NCBI GenBank assembly: GCA_964528575.1
Contig: CAZGTQ010000309.1
Coordinates: 1-34,333, forward strand
Length of the DNA stretch: 34,333 nucleotides
Direction: 5' to 3'
From: CAZGTQ01 sp964528575
GTDB taxonomy: Bacteria; Planctomycetota; UBA1135; GCA-002686595
Every line of letters starts with the position of its first letter. Position 1 is the first letter of the stretch. The notes below the pieces were generated by a model, which worked only from the letters and a program-made list of their open reading frames with translations, searched no databases and was not told the origin of the DNA. A program made the translations under genes and the position numbers. Positions 8,151-15,383 of this stretch are shown piece by piece.

Positions 8151-8581
8151 GCGCGGCGCAGCGTTGGCTGCTGTGGTCGACGACCCTGCTCGGCACGGCG
8201 AGCGGGCTCGCGTACGTGTGGATGCGCGAGCTGCTCGAGGGCGAGGATCCGTTCTCGGCCTACAACCACCCGCTGCAGCCGATCGTGCTCGCGGTGCACG
8301 TGGCGCTGGCTCCTCCGCTCGTGTTCGCCGTCGGGTGGATCTTCGCGCCGCACGTGCTCGCGCGGCTGCGCGACTCGCCCGCGCGGCGTGGCTCCGGCGT
8401 CACGCTCCTCGTCCTGTTCGCTGCGATGGTCGCATCCGGGACGGCGCTCCAGCTCAGCGGCGCTCCCGCAGCGCGTCTCGCGCTCGCTTGGACGCACGGC
8501 GTCACGGGCACGCTCTGGGCGGTCGTCTTCGTCGCGCACGGCTGGTCCGGCTGGCGCTTGCGCCGCGCGCGCACGCGCTGA
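8147..8581 (+). CDS. Small four-helix membrane protein, possibly cytochrome b-like
   Basis: 144 residues with four hydrophobic segments at about 9-27, 45-66, 84-103 and 112-133. Histidines fall at H41, H51, H69, H117 and H131. H51/H69 lie at the ends of helix 2, and H117/H131 are 14 residues apart in helix 4. Such spacing suits bis-His heme b coordination and resembles the DUF4405-type membrane proteins found beside flavinylated FMN_bind proteins. I infer a role passing electrons from the quinol pool to the FMN domain encoded immediately upstream, with which it shares an ATGA overlap. The family assignment is tentative. What is certain is a small polytopic His-containing protein co-translated with the flavin fusion. 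Confidence 0.75.
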   Translation: MSAAQRWLLWSTTLLGTASGLAYVWMRELLEGEDPFSAYNHPLQPIVLAVHVALAPPLVFAVGWIFAPHVLARLRDSPARRGSGVTLLVLFAAMVASGTALQLSGAPAARLALAWTHGVTGTLWAVVFVAHGWSGWRLRRARTR

Positions 8582-8587
8582 AGCGCG

Positions 8588-8602
8588 GCGCCGGGCCGGC
8601 GC
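8588..8602. terminator. Inverted repeat at a convergent gene junction
   Basis: GCGCCGGGCCGGCGC is a 15-nt near-perfect palindrome in the 20-bp gap between the convergent membrane protein and kinase-like genes, touching the kinase stop. It could act as a bidirectional terminator, but it has no T-tract and short GC palindromes are frequent in this DNA. Confidence 0.3.
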
Positions 8603-9519
8603 TACTCGTGGCGCACGACGGCGGCGCCGTCGCGCGTCTGGGGCCCGCCGCCGAGGAGCTGCTCCAGCATCCAGCCCGCGCCGTGCAGCGGCCGCGCGCG
8701 GCGATGGTCGGCGACGACCGCCCGCCAGTCGGCGCGCCAGCGTCCCCCCTCGGGGTCGTACGCGCGCAGGAAGCGCGCGAAGTCGGTGCGCGCGAGGAAC
8801 GGGCGGCCGCGCGACTCGCGGCGCAGCGTCGCGCGCAAGAGGCGCCGCAGGTTGCGGCGCCGGTCCGCGTCGTCGAGCGAGGCGTGGAAAGCGGCGCGGT
8901 CGAGGTCGAGGATCCAGACGCGGGGCCCATCGCTCGCGAGCGTGTCGAGCTCGACGAGCAGGTTGCGCGGGGTCAGGTCGGCGTGCAGGAGGCCGAGCCG
9001 GTGCAGATCGCGCAGCAGCGCGCCCGTCGCGCGGAACAGGGCGTGGCGCTCCCGCACGCCGAGCCGCCCTTCGCGCAGGCGCTCCAGCGCCTCCCCGACG
9101 TCGCACGCGCCTTCGACGCGCCGCGTGACGACGTCGAGCCGCCAGAACGGCCCCGTCGCGCGGCGCGCGCGCGCGGCGAGCACGCGCGGCGTGCGCACGC
9201 CGCTGCGCACGAGGTCGTCGGAGACGATCAGCTCGCGAAACGGTCGGTCGGGATCGAGGAAGCGCAGCGGCAGGAGCCAGCGCAGCATGCCGCCGCGCCG
9301 GAACGGGCGCACGACGAGGCGCTCGCCGCACGCGGCGAGCTCGCCCAGCGGCTGGCGGCCGGCGAGGTCGCTCGCGCCGACGTCGCCGTCGGAGTCCGGA
9401 CCGAAGCCGGTCTCGTGCAGAGCGCGCGCGACGTCGGAGTGCAGGACGAGGATGCCGCGCGGGCTCTCGTCGACGAAGTAGCCGGCCGGCAGCTCGGTCA
9501 GGATCGGCAGCGTCGGCAT
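8602..9519 (-). CDS. Kdo/LPS-kinase-like protein (KdkA/WaaP family)
   Basis: A 305-residue soluble small-molecule kinase with a eukaryotic-like kinase fold. The catalytic loop is HADLTPRN (179-186, with D181 and N186) and the metal-binding motif is DLD at 205-207. This HxDLxxxN pattern and length fit the lipopolysaccharide kinase group (Kdo kinase, WaaP/InaA), which phosphorylates inner-core sugars at the cytoplasmic face. 'VVRPFRRGGMLRWLLP' (69-84) matches the Arg/Gly-rich N-lobe of KdkA proteins. It is last in a same-strand run, 26 bp after the KptA-like gene, and may be co-transcribed with it. The sugar substrate is not inferable here, since no Kdo or heptose pathway genes are in the window. 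Confidence 0.8.
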   Translation of the reverse strand: MPTLPILTELPAGYFVDESPRGILVLHSDVARALHETGFGPDSDGDVGASDLAGRQPLGELAACGERLVVRPFRRGGMLRWLLPLRFLDPDRPFRELIVSDDLVRSGVRTPRVLAARARRATGPFWRLDVVTRRVEGACDVGEALERLREGRLGVRERHALFRATGALLRDLHRLGLLHADLTPRNLLVELDTLASDGPRVWILDLDRAAFHASLDDADRRRNLRRLLRATLRRESRGRPFLARTDFARFLRAYDPEGGRWRADWRAVVADHRRARPLHGAGWMLEQLLGGGPQTRDGAAVVRHE

Positions 9520-9545
9520 CGCGCTCGCGCCGCGCGCGTCGTCCG

Positions 9546-11144
9546 TCAGACCCCGGCGCCGAAGCCCGGGCCGTCGTCGGTCCGCCGCTCCGGCGCGCGC
9601 TCGGGCTTGGGCTCGCGCTCGGGCTCGCGGCGCGCGGGCGGCGGCTCGGGCGCGGGGCGCGCAGCGCGCTGCGGCGGGGCCGCAGGTTTCTGTTCGAAGA
9701 TGCCCTTCCCGAAATCGGGCAGCGGCTCGGACGAGCGCTCGCGCGGGGCCGGGCGCGGAGCCCTGCTCGTCGCGGCGGTTTCGCCGACGGGATCGCGGGC
9801 CGGCCGGCGCTCGCCCTCGTCGCGCTGCGCGGGACGCTCGCGACGCTGCTCGTCGCCCGCTCGCGGGCGCTCGCGATCGCGATCGCGGTCGCGGCCTCCG
9901 CGGCGGCCGCGCCCGCGCGGCTCACGGCGCTCCTCGTCGCGGCGGTGTGCTCCCGCGCCTCCGCCGTCCTCGCGCTCGCGCTCGTGGCCCAGTGCGCGAT
10001 CGCCATCGCGCACCCGACCGGCGTCGCGATCGCCATCGCGCACCCGACCGGCGTCGCGATCGCCATCGCGCACCCGACCGGCGTCGCGATCGCCATCGCG
10101 CACCCGACCGCGTTCGGCGTCTCGATCGCCGTCGCGCACCCGACCGCGTTCGGCGTCACGATCGCCATCGCGCACCCGACCACGTTCGGCGTCACGATCG
10201 CCATCGCGCACCCGGCCGCGATCGGCGTCGCGATCGCTGTCGCGCGCCGGACCGCGGTCGCTGTCGCGCACCGGACCGCGGTCGCGGTCGCGGTCGCGCG
10301 CGGGACCGCGGTCGCGGTCGCGCGCCGGGCCGCGGTCGCTGGCGCGCACCGGGCCGCGGTCCCGGTCGGTGTCGCGGTCCTTGTCGCGCACGCGCTCGCG
10401 GTCGGCGCGCTCGCCGCCGTTCTCCACGCGCGGCCGGCCGCGCTCCGCGCGATCGCGATCGGGCTGGCGCACCCGTCCGCGGCCGCGGCCGCCCTCGCGC
10501 TCGCGCTCGCCGCGCGCGCCGAAACGACCGGAGCGGCCGCTCTCCCGCTCCTGGTCGCGCTCCTCGTTCTCCCAGCGCGGCGCATAGCCGTCGGTGTGCA
10601 CCGGCCCGACCTCGAGCAAGTGGGCCGGCACCTCCTCGGCGAGGAAGAGCGAGTGGCGATCGTAGAAGTTGACCCCTTCCTCCCACGCCTCGAGCGCGCG
10701 CACGGTGACGACGACGTACTCGCGTCCCGCGCGCCGCCCCGCCTCCATCGCATCGTCGGGCGTCACGGCGAGGTGCAGGAAGCGGCGCCGGCCGCCGCGC
10801 AGGCCGTACTGGCGCGCGCGCGTCCCGTCGCGGCTCGTCAGTCCCGCGTAGAGCCGCTGGGGCGGCTTGCACGGGTCGCCCGGCTCGACCGCGATCGAGT
10901 GGCCGTAGAGCGCGCGGATGCGCTCGTCCTTGATCTCGTAGCGGATGCGGTCGCCCGCCTCGACCGCCTCCGCGACCTCGTCCACGTCGACCGGGTCGGT
11001 GAGACGCTCGTTGAGCGCGCGGACGACCTCGTCGAGCTCGGCCCAGCCGTACGGGTCCACCTCGAGATCGAACTTCTCGGGCTGGTGGCGCAGCATGAAG
11101 GCCAGGAGACGGGTGATGCGTTCTACGGAGACGGAATCGGTCAT
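9546..11144 (-). CDS. kptA: RNA 2'-phosphotransferase (KptA/Tpt1-like) with long Arg/Asp-rich repeat tail
   Basis: The 532-residue protein has two parts. Residues 1 to about 190 are the KptA/Tpt1 fold, which removes a splice-junction 2'-phosphate from RNA using NAD+. R19-H20 (LRHQPE), IRALYGHS (R77) and 'RRRFLHLAVTPDDAMEAG' match conserved catalytic regions. The hallmark LYHGT is LYAGL at 98-102, so the first ART-fold histidine is missing, and activity is uncertain. Residues from about 191 to the end are disordered, almost wholly Arg/Asp/Glu/Gly, with tandem RVRDGDRDA-type units encoded by 30/36-bp DNA repeats (9996-10258). The end is Pro-rich with two FGxG motifs. Typical KptA proteins are about 180-220 residues, so this tail is exceptional. 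The ATG at 11144 precedes MTDSVSVERITRLL, the natural domain start. A TAGAAT -10 lies at 11182-11187. The last gene of the run follows 26 bp downstream. Confidence 0.85.
   Translation of the reverse strand: MTDSVSVERITRLLAFMLRHQPEKFDLEVDPYGWAELDEVVRALNERLTDPVDVDEVAEAVEAGDRIRYEIKDERIRALYGHSIAVEPGDPCKPPQRLYAGLTSRDGTRARQYGLRGGRRRFLHLAVTPDDAMEAGRRAGREYVVVTVRALEAWEEGVNFYDRHSLFLAEEVPAHLLEVGPVHTDGYAPRWENEERDQERESGRSGRFGARGEREREGGRGRGRVRQPDRDRAERGRPRVENGGERADRERVRDKDRDTDRDRGPVRASDRGPARDRDRGPARDRDRDRGPVRDSDRGPARDSDRDADRGRVRDGDRDAERGRVRDGDRDAERGRVRDGDRDAERGRVRDGDRDAGRVRDGDRDAGRVRDGDRDAGRVRDGDRALGHEREREDGGGAGAHRRDEERREPRGRGRRGGRDRDRDRERPRAGDEQRRERPAQRDEGERRPARDPVGETAATSRAPRPAPRERSSEPLPDFGKGIFEQKPAAPPQRAARPAPEPPPARREPEREPKPERAPERRTDDGPGFGAGV
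9996..10258 (-). repeat. In-frame 30-bp and 36-bp tandem repeats in the KptA tail
   Basis: Four 30-bp units begin at 9996, 10026, 10056 and 10086, and the first three are essentially identical. Then 36-bp units keep the same GATCGCC core at 10088, 10124, 10160, 10196 and 10232 and carry an extra CGTTCGGCG-type insert. All are multiples of three and encode RVRDGDRDA with or without a Glu-Arg insertion. More degenerate Arg/Asp codon repeats continue to about 10375. Near identity of the 30-bp copies indicates recent slippage or unequal exchange. Confidence 0.92.
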
Positions 11145-11181
11145 GGCGGAGTTCGGCGGTCCTGCTTTCGGATCGACCAGG

Positions 11182-11187
11182 ATTCTA
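11182..11187 (-). promoter_or_regulatory. -10 element (TAGAAT) before the KptA-like gene
   Basis: TAGAAT on the minus strand lies just past the stop of the upstream membrane-protein gene and 37 nt before the KptA start. A CAGGA motif in the leader could be a weak ribosome-binding site. No convincing -35 is seen. It may give KptA its own promoter within the operon. Confidence 0.35.
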
Positions 11188-11194
11188 ATGTCTC

Positions 11195-11998
11195 TCAGCG
11201 CCCGAGGATGCCGCGCAAGTCGATCCGATCCGCAATCCAGCGCACCCACGTCGTCGCCAGCGTGAGCTCGACGAGGAGCCCGGCGCACGCGGCCCCCAGG
11301 CCGCCGACGAGCAGCGCGCGGCGTCCGGGCGGCAGCCAGCGCAACGGGAGCAACGGCCCCGGCTCCGCGAGCGCGGACGCGAACAGGACCGCCCCTGCGA
11401 GTTGGAGCGCGGTGTGCGGCGGGCACGCGAAGATCGCGGCGAGCGGCGGGTCCCAGCCCTGCTCGACCGCGCGCTCGCAGACGCGCGCGACGCCGCCCCC
11501 GACCGCGCCGGCGAGGAGCGCGAGCAAGAGCACCGCGGGCAGCCCCTGGCCGATCCGCGCGCCCGCCGCGACGAGCGCCAGCGCGACCACGGCCGCCACC
11601 AGCGCGCGCGGCGCCGCGGGCCAGCCGCCTTGGCGCGACGCGGCGAGCCACGGCTGCAGCGCGTAACCGACCCACGCTCCCGAGCCCGGGAGGGCGGCTG
11701 ACACGCTCGCCCACTGCATCGCGAGCGCGCAGCCGATCGCCGCGGCGCCGATGCCGATCGCCCAGCCGAGCCCGAGCCAGACCGCGAGCGTGCGCCGGCC
11801 GCGCGCCAGCAGCGCGACCCAGAGCGGCGCGAACGTGCCCGCCGCGAGCACGGCCGCGACGCCGGGGACGCCGATCTCGATCCCGGCCCACGTCCCGCCG
11901 AAGCCCGAGACGAGCGCCAGCGGCCACGCGATCTCCGGCGCGGCCCAGTGCAGCGGCGGGAGGAGCGGCGGGATCGGCGCGCTCGAGCGCTGGTTCAA
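11195..11998 (-). CDS. Polytopic membrane protein of unknown function
   Basis: 267 residues, strongly hydrophobic, with about six or seven predicted membrane helices (for example 24-45, 47-64, 70-95, 130-148, 152-172, 195-212, 228-250) separated by short Arg-containing loops. I do not recognise a family and no catalytic motif stands out. The start is TTG at 11998, supported by GGAGG five bases upstream. There is no in-frame ATG before residue 94. The gene begins 13 bp after the stop of the symporter and is surely co-transcribed with it, so it could be an accessory to transport, but that is only proximity. Its composition is the same as its neighbours and shows no sign of transfer. Confidence 0.7.
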   Translation of the reverse strand: MNQRSSAPIPPLLPPLHWAAPEIAWPLALVSGFGGTWAGIEIGVPGVAAVLAAGTFAPLWVALLARGRRTLAVWLGLGWAIGIGAAAIGCALAMQWASVSAALPGSGAWVGYALQPWLAASRQGGWPAAPRALVAAVVALALVAAGARIGQGLPAVLLLALLAGAVGGGVARVCERAVEQGWDPPLAAIFACPPHTALQLAGAVLFASALAEPGPLLPLRWLPPGRRALLVGGLGAACAGLLVELTLATTWVRWIADRIDLRGILGR

Positions 11999-12011
11999 GG
12001 CGGCCTCCGCG

Positions 12012-13544
12012 TCAGCCGGGGGCGCCGGCGAACAGCGGTCCTTCCTCGCCCTCGCTGCGGCTGATCACGGCGGCGCCGCACGAGTCGGACCAGACGTTGA
12101 CGACGGTGCGCAGCATGTCGAGCGGCCGGTCGACCGCGAGCAGCAGAGCCGCGCCCTCGGCCGGCAGCTCGAGCGCCGCGAGGATCGTCAGCATCATCAC
12201 GAGCCCCGCGGACGGGATCCCCGCTGCGCCGATGCTCGCGAGCAGCGCCATGACGACGATCATCACCTGCTTGCCGAACGTCAGGTCGAAGTCCCCGCCG
12301 GTCGAGCCGTAGTACTGCGCGAGGAAGATCACGCCGATGCACTCGTAGAGCGCCGTGCCGTCCATGTTGATCGTCGCCCCGAGCGGCAGCGTGAACGACG
12401 TGATCTTGTTGCTCACCCGCCCGCGCACCTCGACGGTCTCGAGCGTGACCGGCAGCGTCATGCTCGACGAGCTCGTGCTGAACGCCGTCATGATCGCCGG
12501 CGACATCGCCTTGAACCACCGGCGCGGAGAGATGCCGCCGACGACCCGGAGGATGATCGGCAGCGTGACGCAGGCGTGGATCAAGAGCGCGGCGAGCACG
12601 GTGCCCATGTAGACGAGCAGCGGCGCGAACACGCCGAAGCCGGTCTTGGCGACGACGCGCAACATCAGCGCGAAGACGCCGTACGGCAAGAGCGCCAGGA
12701 CGATCTCCGCCATGCGCAGCATCACGCGAAAGACCGACTCGACGAAGCTCGTCATCTGCCCACGGTGCGGCTCGCCCGAGCGCGCGATCGAGTAGCCGAA
12801 CAGCAGCGCGAAGAAGATCATCGAGAGCATGGCGCTGTTGTCCGCCATCGACTCGACGATGTTCTCCGGGATCATCCGCTTGAGCACGTCGACGAAGCTC
12901 GCGTCCGGCATCTCGCCGCCGCCGCGCAGCGGCGACAGCCCGAGCGTCGCGTCCTTGCCCGGCTGGACGAGGTTGACGAGCACCTGGCCGACGAGGATCG
13001 CGAGCAGGCTCGTCGTGATGTAGTACAGGAACGTCTTGCCGCCGAGCCGGCGCAGGTCCTTGAGCGTCCCGACGCCCGCGACGCCCGCCATGATCGACGA
13101 CATGACGAGCGGCACGATGAGCATCTTCAGGAGCGTCATGAAGATCTCGGCGACGAAGTCGACCGGCGCGAGGACCTTCGCGCGCGTCGACGCCGGATCC
13201 ATGGCGAACGTCAGCGGCAGCGGCTCCTCGAGCCGCGGCGCGCGCAGCCAGACGATGTCGCCGATCGCCGCCTGCGCGACGGCCGCGTCGAAGTCCGCCG
13301 GCGTCTCGAGCTCGATCAGCCGCTGCTGCGGGCTCCCACGGTCGGCGATCAGCGCGTCGACGAGGACGCCCCGCTCGAGCTTCGACTCGCGCGCGGGCCC
13401 GACCGCCTCGACGAGCTCGATGCCGCCGTCGGCGTCCCGCCACGTCGCGCCCGACCAGGCCGGCGCCTCGAGCGTCATCTGGATGACGAGTCCCGCGACG
13501 ACGCCGAGGACGATGCCGATGAGCACCTGCCAGTGGAGCTTCAT
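12012..13544 (-). CDS. Dicarboxylate/amino acid:cation symporter (DAACS family) with PDZ-like insertion
   Basis: Inner-membrane secondary transporter of the GltPh/GltP/DctA family, 510 residues against the usual 420-ish. Hairpin 1 has the serine-rich motif (S358-S361), TM7 has NMDGT (393-397) and hairpin 2 has SIGAAGIPSAG. TM8 keeps the substrate and ion residues D472, D476, R479, T480, N483 and D487, matching GltPh D390, D394, R397, T398, N401 and D405. Retention of the arginine predicts glutamate/aspartate or C4-dicarboxylate as substrate, with Na+ or H+ coupling. The extra length is a soluble segment (about 25-125) between TM1 and TM2 that resembles a PDZ domain. The ATG at 13544 lies exactly 8 nt after a TAGGCT hexamer, suggesting a leaderless message. 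It is divergent from the sulfatase-fold gene and first of a four-gene run. Confidence 0.93.
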   Translation of the reverse strand: MKLHWQVLIGIVLGVVAGLVIQMTLEAPAWSGATWRDADGGIELVEAVGPARESKLERGVLVDALIADRGSPQQRLIELETPADFDAAVAQAAIGDIVWLRAPRLEEPLPLTFAMDPASTRAKVLAPVDFVAEIFMTLLKMLIVPLVMSSIMAGVAGVGTLKDLRRLGGKTFLYYITTSLLAILVGQVLVNLVQPGKDATLGLSPLRGGGEMPDASFVDVLKRMIPENIVESMADNSAMLSMIFFALLFGYSIARSGEPHRGQMTSFVESVFRVMLRMAEIVLALLPYGVFALMLRVVAKTGFGVFAPLLVYMGTVLAALLIHACVTLPIILRVVGGISPRRWFKAMSPAIMTAFSTSSSSMTLPVTLETVEVRGRVSNKITSFTLPLGATINMDGTALYECIGVIFLAQYYGSTGGDFDLTFGKQVMIVVMALLASIGAAGIPSAGLVMMLTILAALELPAEGAALLLAVDRPLDMLRTVVNVWSDSCGAAVISRSEGEEGPLFAGAPG

Positions 13545-13552
13545 TGAGGCGC

Positions 13553-13558
13553 AGCCTA
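13553..13558 (-). promoter_or_regulatory. -10 element (TAGGCT) of the symporter, leaderless type
   Basis: TAGGCT on the minus strand is followed by 8 nt and then the ATG at 13544. The spacing equals that at three other starts in the window. No -35 is recognisable. Confidence 0.4.
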
Positions 13559-13596
13559 GGGAACCGCCAGCCGCCGCGCGAGCACGGGCGGCCGGC

Positions 13597-13602
13597 TACA
13601 CT
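13597..13602 (+). promoter_or_regulatory. -10 element (TACACT) of the sulfatase-fold gene, leaderless type
   Basis: TACACT followed by 8 nt and the GTG at 13611. It lies 38 bp from the opposing TAGGCT of the symporter, so the 66-bp divergent gap carries both promoters. Confidence 0.45.
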
Positions 13603-13610
13603 CCCCCGCG

Positions 13611-15062
13611 GTGTCCCCCCTGCGCCGACCGCTCCTCGTCCTCGTCCTCGCACTCCCCGCGAGCTGCTCCCCGCCCCACGACGCGTCCGCCGCGACCGGT
13701 CCGCGCGACGTCGTGGTGGTCGTGCTCGACGCGCTGCCGGCCCCGGCGCTCGGCTGCTACGACTACGAGCGCGACACCTCGCCCCGCATCGACGCGTTCG
13801 CCGCGGGCGCGGTCCGCTTCGCCGACGCGTACGCGCCGGCGTCGTACACGCTCGCGTCGACCGCCTCGCTCTTCACCGGGCTCGCGCCCGGCGCGCACGG
13901 CGTCGTCGGGCTCGACTCGAACCTGCTCGCGGACGGCCACCACGTCCTCGCCGAGTCGCTCGCGGCGGCCGGCTTCCGCACCGCCGCGTTCAGTTGCAAC
14001 CCGCACGTCACTGCCGAGTGCGGCTTCGGCCAGGGCTTCGAGCACTTCCGCCACTACACGCGCGATCGCTTCGACCGCCACGCCGTGCCGGAGCCCCTGA
14101 TCGGCGACGTCACAGCCTGGTGGGACGAGCACGCGGGCGAGCGCCGCTTCCTCTACGTCCACCTGCTCCCGCCGCACCAGCCGTACGACCCGCCGCCGCC
14201 GTACGACGCGCTGTTCGGCGCGGACGCGAGCCCGCGCGAGGAGGGCATGACCGACTTCCTCGTCGCGCTCGACGACGAGCACCGCGTCGCCGGCGAGCCC
14301 GCCCTGCGCGCGCGGATCCGCGCGCGCTACGTCGCGGGGCTGCGCAACGCGGACGCGGCATTAGGCGACCTGCTCGACGCGCTCGACGCGCGCGGCGCCG
14401 ACGAGAGCGCGCTCGTCGTCCTGCTCTCCGACCACGGGGAGGGCTTCGGCGAGCACGGCCGGCTGCTGCACGGCTCGACGGTCTTCTCCGAGATGACGCA
14501 CGTCCCGCTCGTCGCGCGCGCCCCCGGGCTCGCGGCGGGCGTGCGCAAGACGCTGGTCGGCACGCGCGATCTCGCCGCGACGCTCACCGCGCTGGTCGAC
14601 GCGCCCTGGCCGCGCGGCGGGCGCGCGGGCTTCTCGTTCGCCGACGTGCTCCTCAGCGTCGAGTCCGAGGCCGAGGCGCAAGCGCGCGACGGCGACGGCG
14701 ACGAGCGCGGCGTCGTCTCGCGCTCGGTCGGCAACCGGCCGCTGTGGTCGCTGCGCACCGAGGGCTGGACGCTCGTCGAGCACCGCGCGAGCGGCGCGCT
14801 GCACCTGTTCGAGCGCGAGACGGACCCGGGCGAGACGCGCGACGTCGCGTCGAGCGAGAGCGCGCTCGCGCGCGAGCTCCAGGGCCGGCTGCGGCGGCGC
14901 CTGGGCGAAGACAAGCGCATGCACGAGCGCCTCGGCGTCGGCACGGGCGCGGTCGACCGCTACCGCGCCGAGTTGCGCGACCTCGGCTACACGGGCGACG
15001 AGGAGCCGGGCGACGACGAGCCGGTCGACGAGCCGCCGGACGCGACCGGCACCGATCAGTAG
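13611..15062 (+). CDS. Sulfatase-fold (alkaline phosphatase superfamily) exported hydrolase, non-cysteine type
   Basis: 483 residues with an N-terminal signal sequence (RRPLLVLVLALPASCS). A lipobox is conceivable but has Pro at -3. The superfamily metal motif VVVVVLDAL is near residue 40. The nucleophile region is ASYTLASTASLFTG, and the later SDHGEGFGEHG metal-binding motif is intact. True sulfatases need Cys or Ser in C/S-x-P-x-R for formylglycine. Here Thr occupies the nucleophile position and the Pro/Arg are absent. A phosphatase, phosphodiesterase or phosphotransferase activity is therefore more likely than sulfate ester cleavage. The C-terminus holds a short coil rich in Asp/Glu. The GTG at 13611 is supported by a -10 hexamer 8 nt upstream. 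It ends overlapping the convergent rhodanese gene by 7 nt. Confidence 0.85.
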   Translation: MSPLRRPLLVLVLALPASCSPPHDASAATGPRDVVVVVLDALPAPALGCYDYERDTSPRIDAFAAGAVRFADAYAPASYTLASTASLFTGLAPGAHGVVGLDSNLLADGHHVLAESLAAAGFRTAAFSCNPHVTAECGFGQGFEHFRHYTRDRFDRHAVPEPLIGDVTAWWDEHAGERRFLYVHLLPPHQPYDPPPPYDALFGADASPREEGMTDFLVALDDEHRVAGEPALRARIRARYVAGLRNADAALGDLLDALDARGADESALVVLLSDHGEGFGEHGRLLHGSTVFSEMTHVPLVARAPGLAAGVRKTLVGTRDLAATLTALVDAPWPRGGRAGFSFADVLLSVESEAEAQARDGDGDERGVVSRSVGNRPLWSLRTEGWTLVEHRASGALHLFERETDPGETRDVASSESALARELQGRLRRRLGEDKRMHERLGVGTGAVDRYRAELRDLGYTGDEEPGDDEPVDEPPDATGTDQ

Positions 15063-15379
15063 CGGCGCATCGTCGGATCGACGTCCTGCGCCCAGCGATC
15101 GATGCCGCCGGAGAGGTTGTAGACCGCGTCGAAGTCGAGCGAGCCGAGGTACGCCGCGGCGTGCGCGCTGCGGATCCCGTGGTGGCAGATCACGACGGTC
15201 GGGCGCTCGGGATCGAGCTCGCTCGCGCGGCGCGCGAGGTCGCCGAGGGGGACGTGCAGCGCGCCGTCGAGCGTGCAGATCTCGTGCTCCTCCGGCTCGC
15301 GCACGTCGAGCAGCACGAGGCCGTCCGGGTCGCGCGCGAGCCGCTCCGAGAGCTCGCGGGGCGTCAGCTCGCCGAGCAC
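15056..15379 (-). CDS. Single-domain rhodanese
   Basis: 107 residues forming one rhodanese domain, which moves sulfane sulfur through a persulfide on an active-site cysteine. The active-site loop is C65-H-H-G-I-R70-S, and the preceding LLDVREPEEHE is the conserved CH2A/CDC25-type motif. No signal peptide is seen, so it should be cytoplasmic. The GTG start at 15379 is 4 bp past the stop of the phosphodiesterase gene, so they form one operon. The stop overlaps the stop region of the convergent gene by 7 nt. The physiological acceptor cannot be told from the sequence. Confidence 0.9.
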   Translation of the reverse strand: MLGELTPRELSERLARDPDGLVLLDVREPEEHEICTLDGALHVPLGDLARRASELDPERPTVVICHHGIRSAHAAAYLGSLDFDAVYNLSGGIDRWAQDVDPTMRRY

Positions 15380-15383
15380 GCCG

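Noticed and set aside
9996..10258. Regular 30/36-bp repeats resembling a CRISPR array
   Set aside because: Units abut without unique spacers, are multiples of three, and encode the RD tail of the KptA-like protein in frame. No cas genes are present.
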